Part shown: in pieces, positions 6,466 to 7,810 of the stretch
How positions within the stretch are numbered: the stretch's first letter is position 1
How the letters are laid out: every line of letters begins with the position of its first letter
NCBI GenBank assembly: GCA_023430705.1
Contig: JAEYZJ010000037.1
Coordinates: 1-7,810, forward strand
Direction: 5' to 3'
Source: Pseudomonadota bacterium
GTDB taxonomy: Bacteria > Pseudomonadota > Alphaproteobacteria > Rhizobiales > Devosiaceae
Length of the DNA stretch: 7,810 nt
Notes under the pieces: model-generated
Database searches by the model: none
What the model saw: the letters and a program-made list of their open reading frames with translations, nothing else
What the model was told of the DNA's origin: nothing
Program-made: the position numbers and the translations under genes

Positions 6466-6490
6466 TCGACGCCGGCAGCCGCCCTGTCAA
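6462..6490 (-). promoter_or_regulatory. Sigma-70-type promoter of the DHFR-like gene
   Basis: On the minus strand, a perfect TTGACA -35 box (6490-6485) is followed after exactly 17 nt by GATACT (6467-6462), a four-of-six match to the -10 consensus. The -35 begins 13 nt beyond the queA stop codon, so the DHFR-like gene can be transcribed independently of queA. The transcription start is predicted near 6455, leaving a leader of roughly 24 nt with the GGAGGG ribosome site. Transcripts from here could run on into the GYD gene, tgt and pgi, since no terminator is evident. Confidence 0.65.
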
Positions 6491-6503
6491 GCGCCGCCGG
6501 GCT

Positions 6504-7558
<1,055 letters not shown>

Positions 7559-7559
<1 letters not shown>

Positions 7560-7810
7560 CAGGGACCGGTGCAGCTCACCGGCCAGGCGCCGTGACCGGG
7601 GATGCGAAGCGTCCCGCCCAGCACAGTCTGGTCGTTCTCTGTGGTCCTGAACAGGCGCAGCTCGGCAATCTTCTCCGTCACCGCCTCGTCGACGGCGTCA
7701 ACGAGCACCACCTGGTCGTCCTCGTAAGCCTGGCCGACGCTGACGGGTTCACCGGGTCCATAGGCGGCACTGCTGGCCCAGGCCTGCTCGCCGGCCGAAA
7801 TGTTCAGTCC
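7559..7810 (-). CDS. Hypothetical protein, C-terminal part
   Basis: The last 83 residues of a protein whose start lies beyond the right edge. The frame is open from the edge to a TGA that shares one base with the queA ATG, which strongly supports it as a real, coupled gene. The fragment is acidic in its middle (YEDDQVVLVDAVDEAVTEK, about 29-47) and ends in a Gly/Pro-rich tail, TLRIPGHGAWPVSCTGP. I do not recognise a family. In many relatives the gene before queA is a peptidyl-prolyl isomerase, but these residues do not look like the end of a cyclophilin. No membrane segment is visible in the part present. Confidence 0.75.

Overview
The window looks like a piece of a high-GC alphaproteobacterial chromosome, most likely Hyphomicrobiales (Devosia-like). 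This is inferred from GC-rich codon use, from how closely the Tgt, QueA and Pgi proteins resemble rhizobial-type homologues as I remember them, and from the queA/tgt neighbourhood. No mobile element, rRNA, tRNA or CRISPR array is visible.

Layout. One rightward gene (179-910) encodes a short-chain dehydrogenase resembling DprE2, the 2-keto-ribose reductase of decaprenylphosphoryl-arabinose synthesis. All other genes run leftward. In transcription order from the right edge they are: the 3' end of an unrecognised gene (7810-7559), queA (7559-6504), a RibD-C/dihydrofolate-reductase-like gene (6431-5880), a small GYD-domain gene (5798-5511), tgt (5462-4335), pgi (4311-2674), an APH-type phosphotransferase (2677-1697) and a type I methionine aminopeptidase (1700-948). 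The two transcription directions converge near 911-950, where a GC-rich imperfect hairpin spans the map stop codon.

How the genes relate. QueA and Tgt both act in queuosine modification of tRNA: Tgt inserts preQ1 at the wobble position, then QueA adds the epoxycyclopentane. The pair is split by the DHFR-like and GYD genes, each of which appears to have its own promoter. The DHFR-like promoter has a near-consensus -35, a 17-nt spacer, and a long palindrome over the -10 and predicted transcription start, which points to a dedicated repressor. pgi, the phosphotransferase and map are joined by 4-nt ATGA overlaps and probably translationally coupled.

Most unusual points. (1) Tgt appears to have lost three of the four family zinc ligands. 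(2) A DprE2-like reductase occurs in an apparently Gram-negative genome. (3) The DHFR-like gene has a palindromic operator. (4) The methionine aminopeptidase looks like an accessory paralogue coupled to an uncharacterised kinase-like protein. Most of the window is ordinary housekeeping, and I see no clear evidence of a wholly new multi-gene system.
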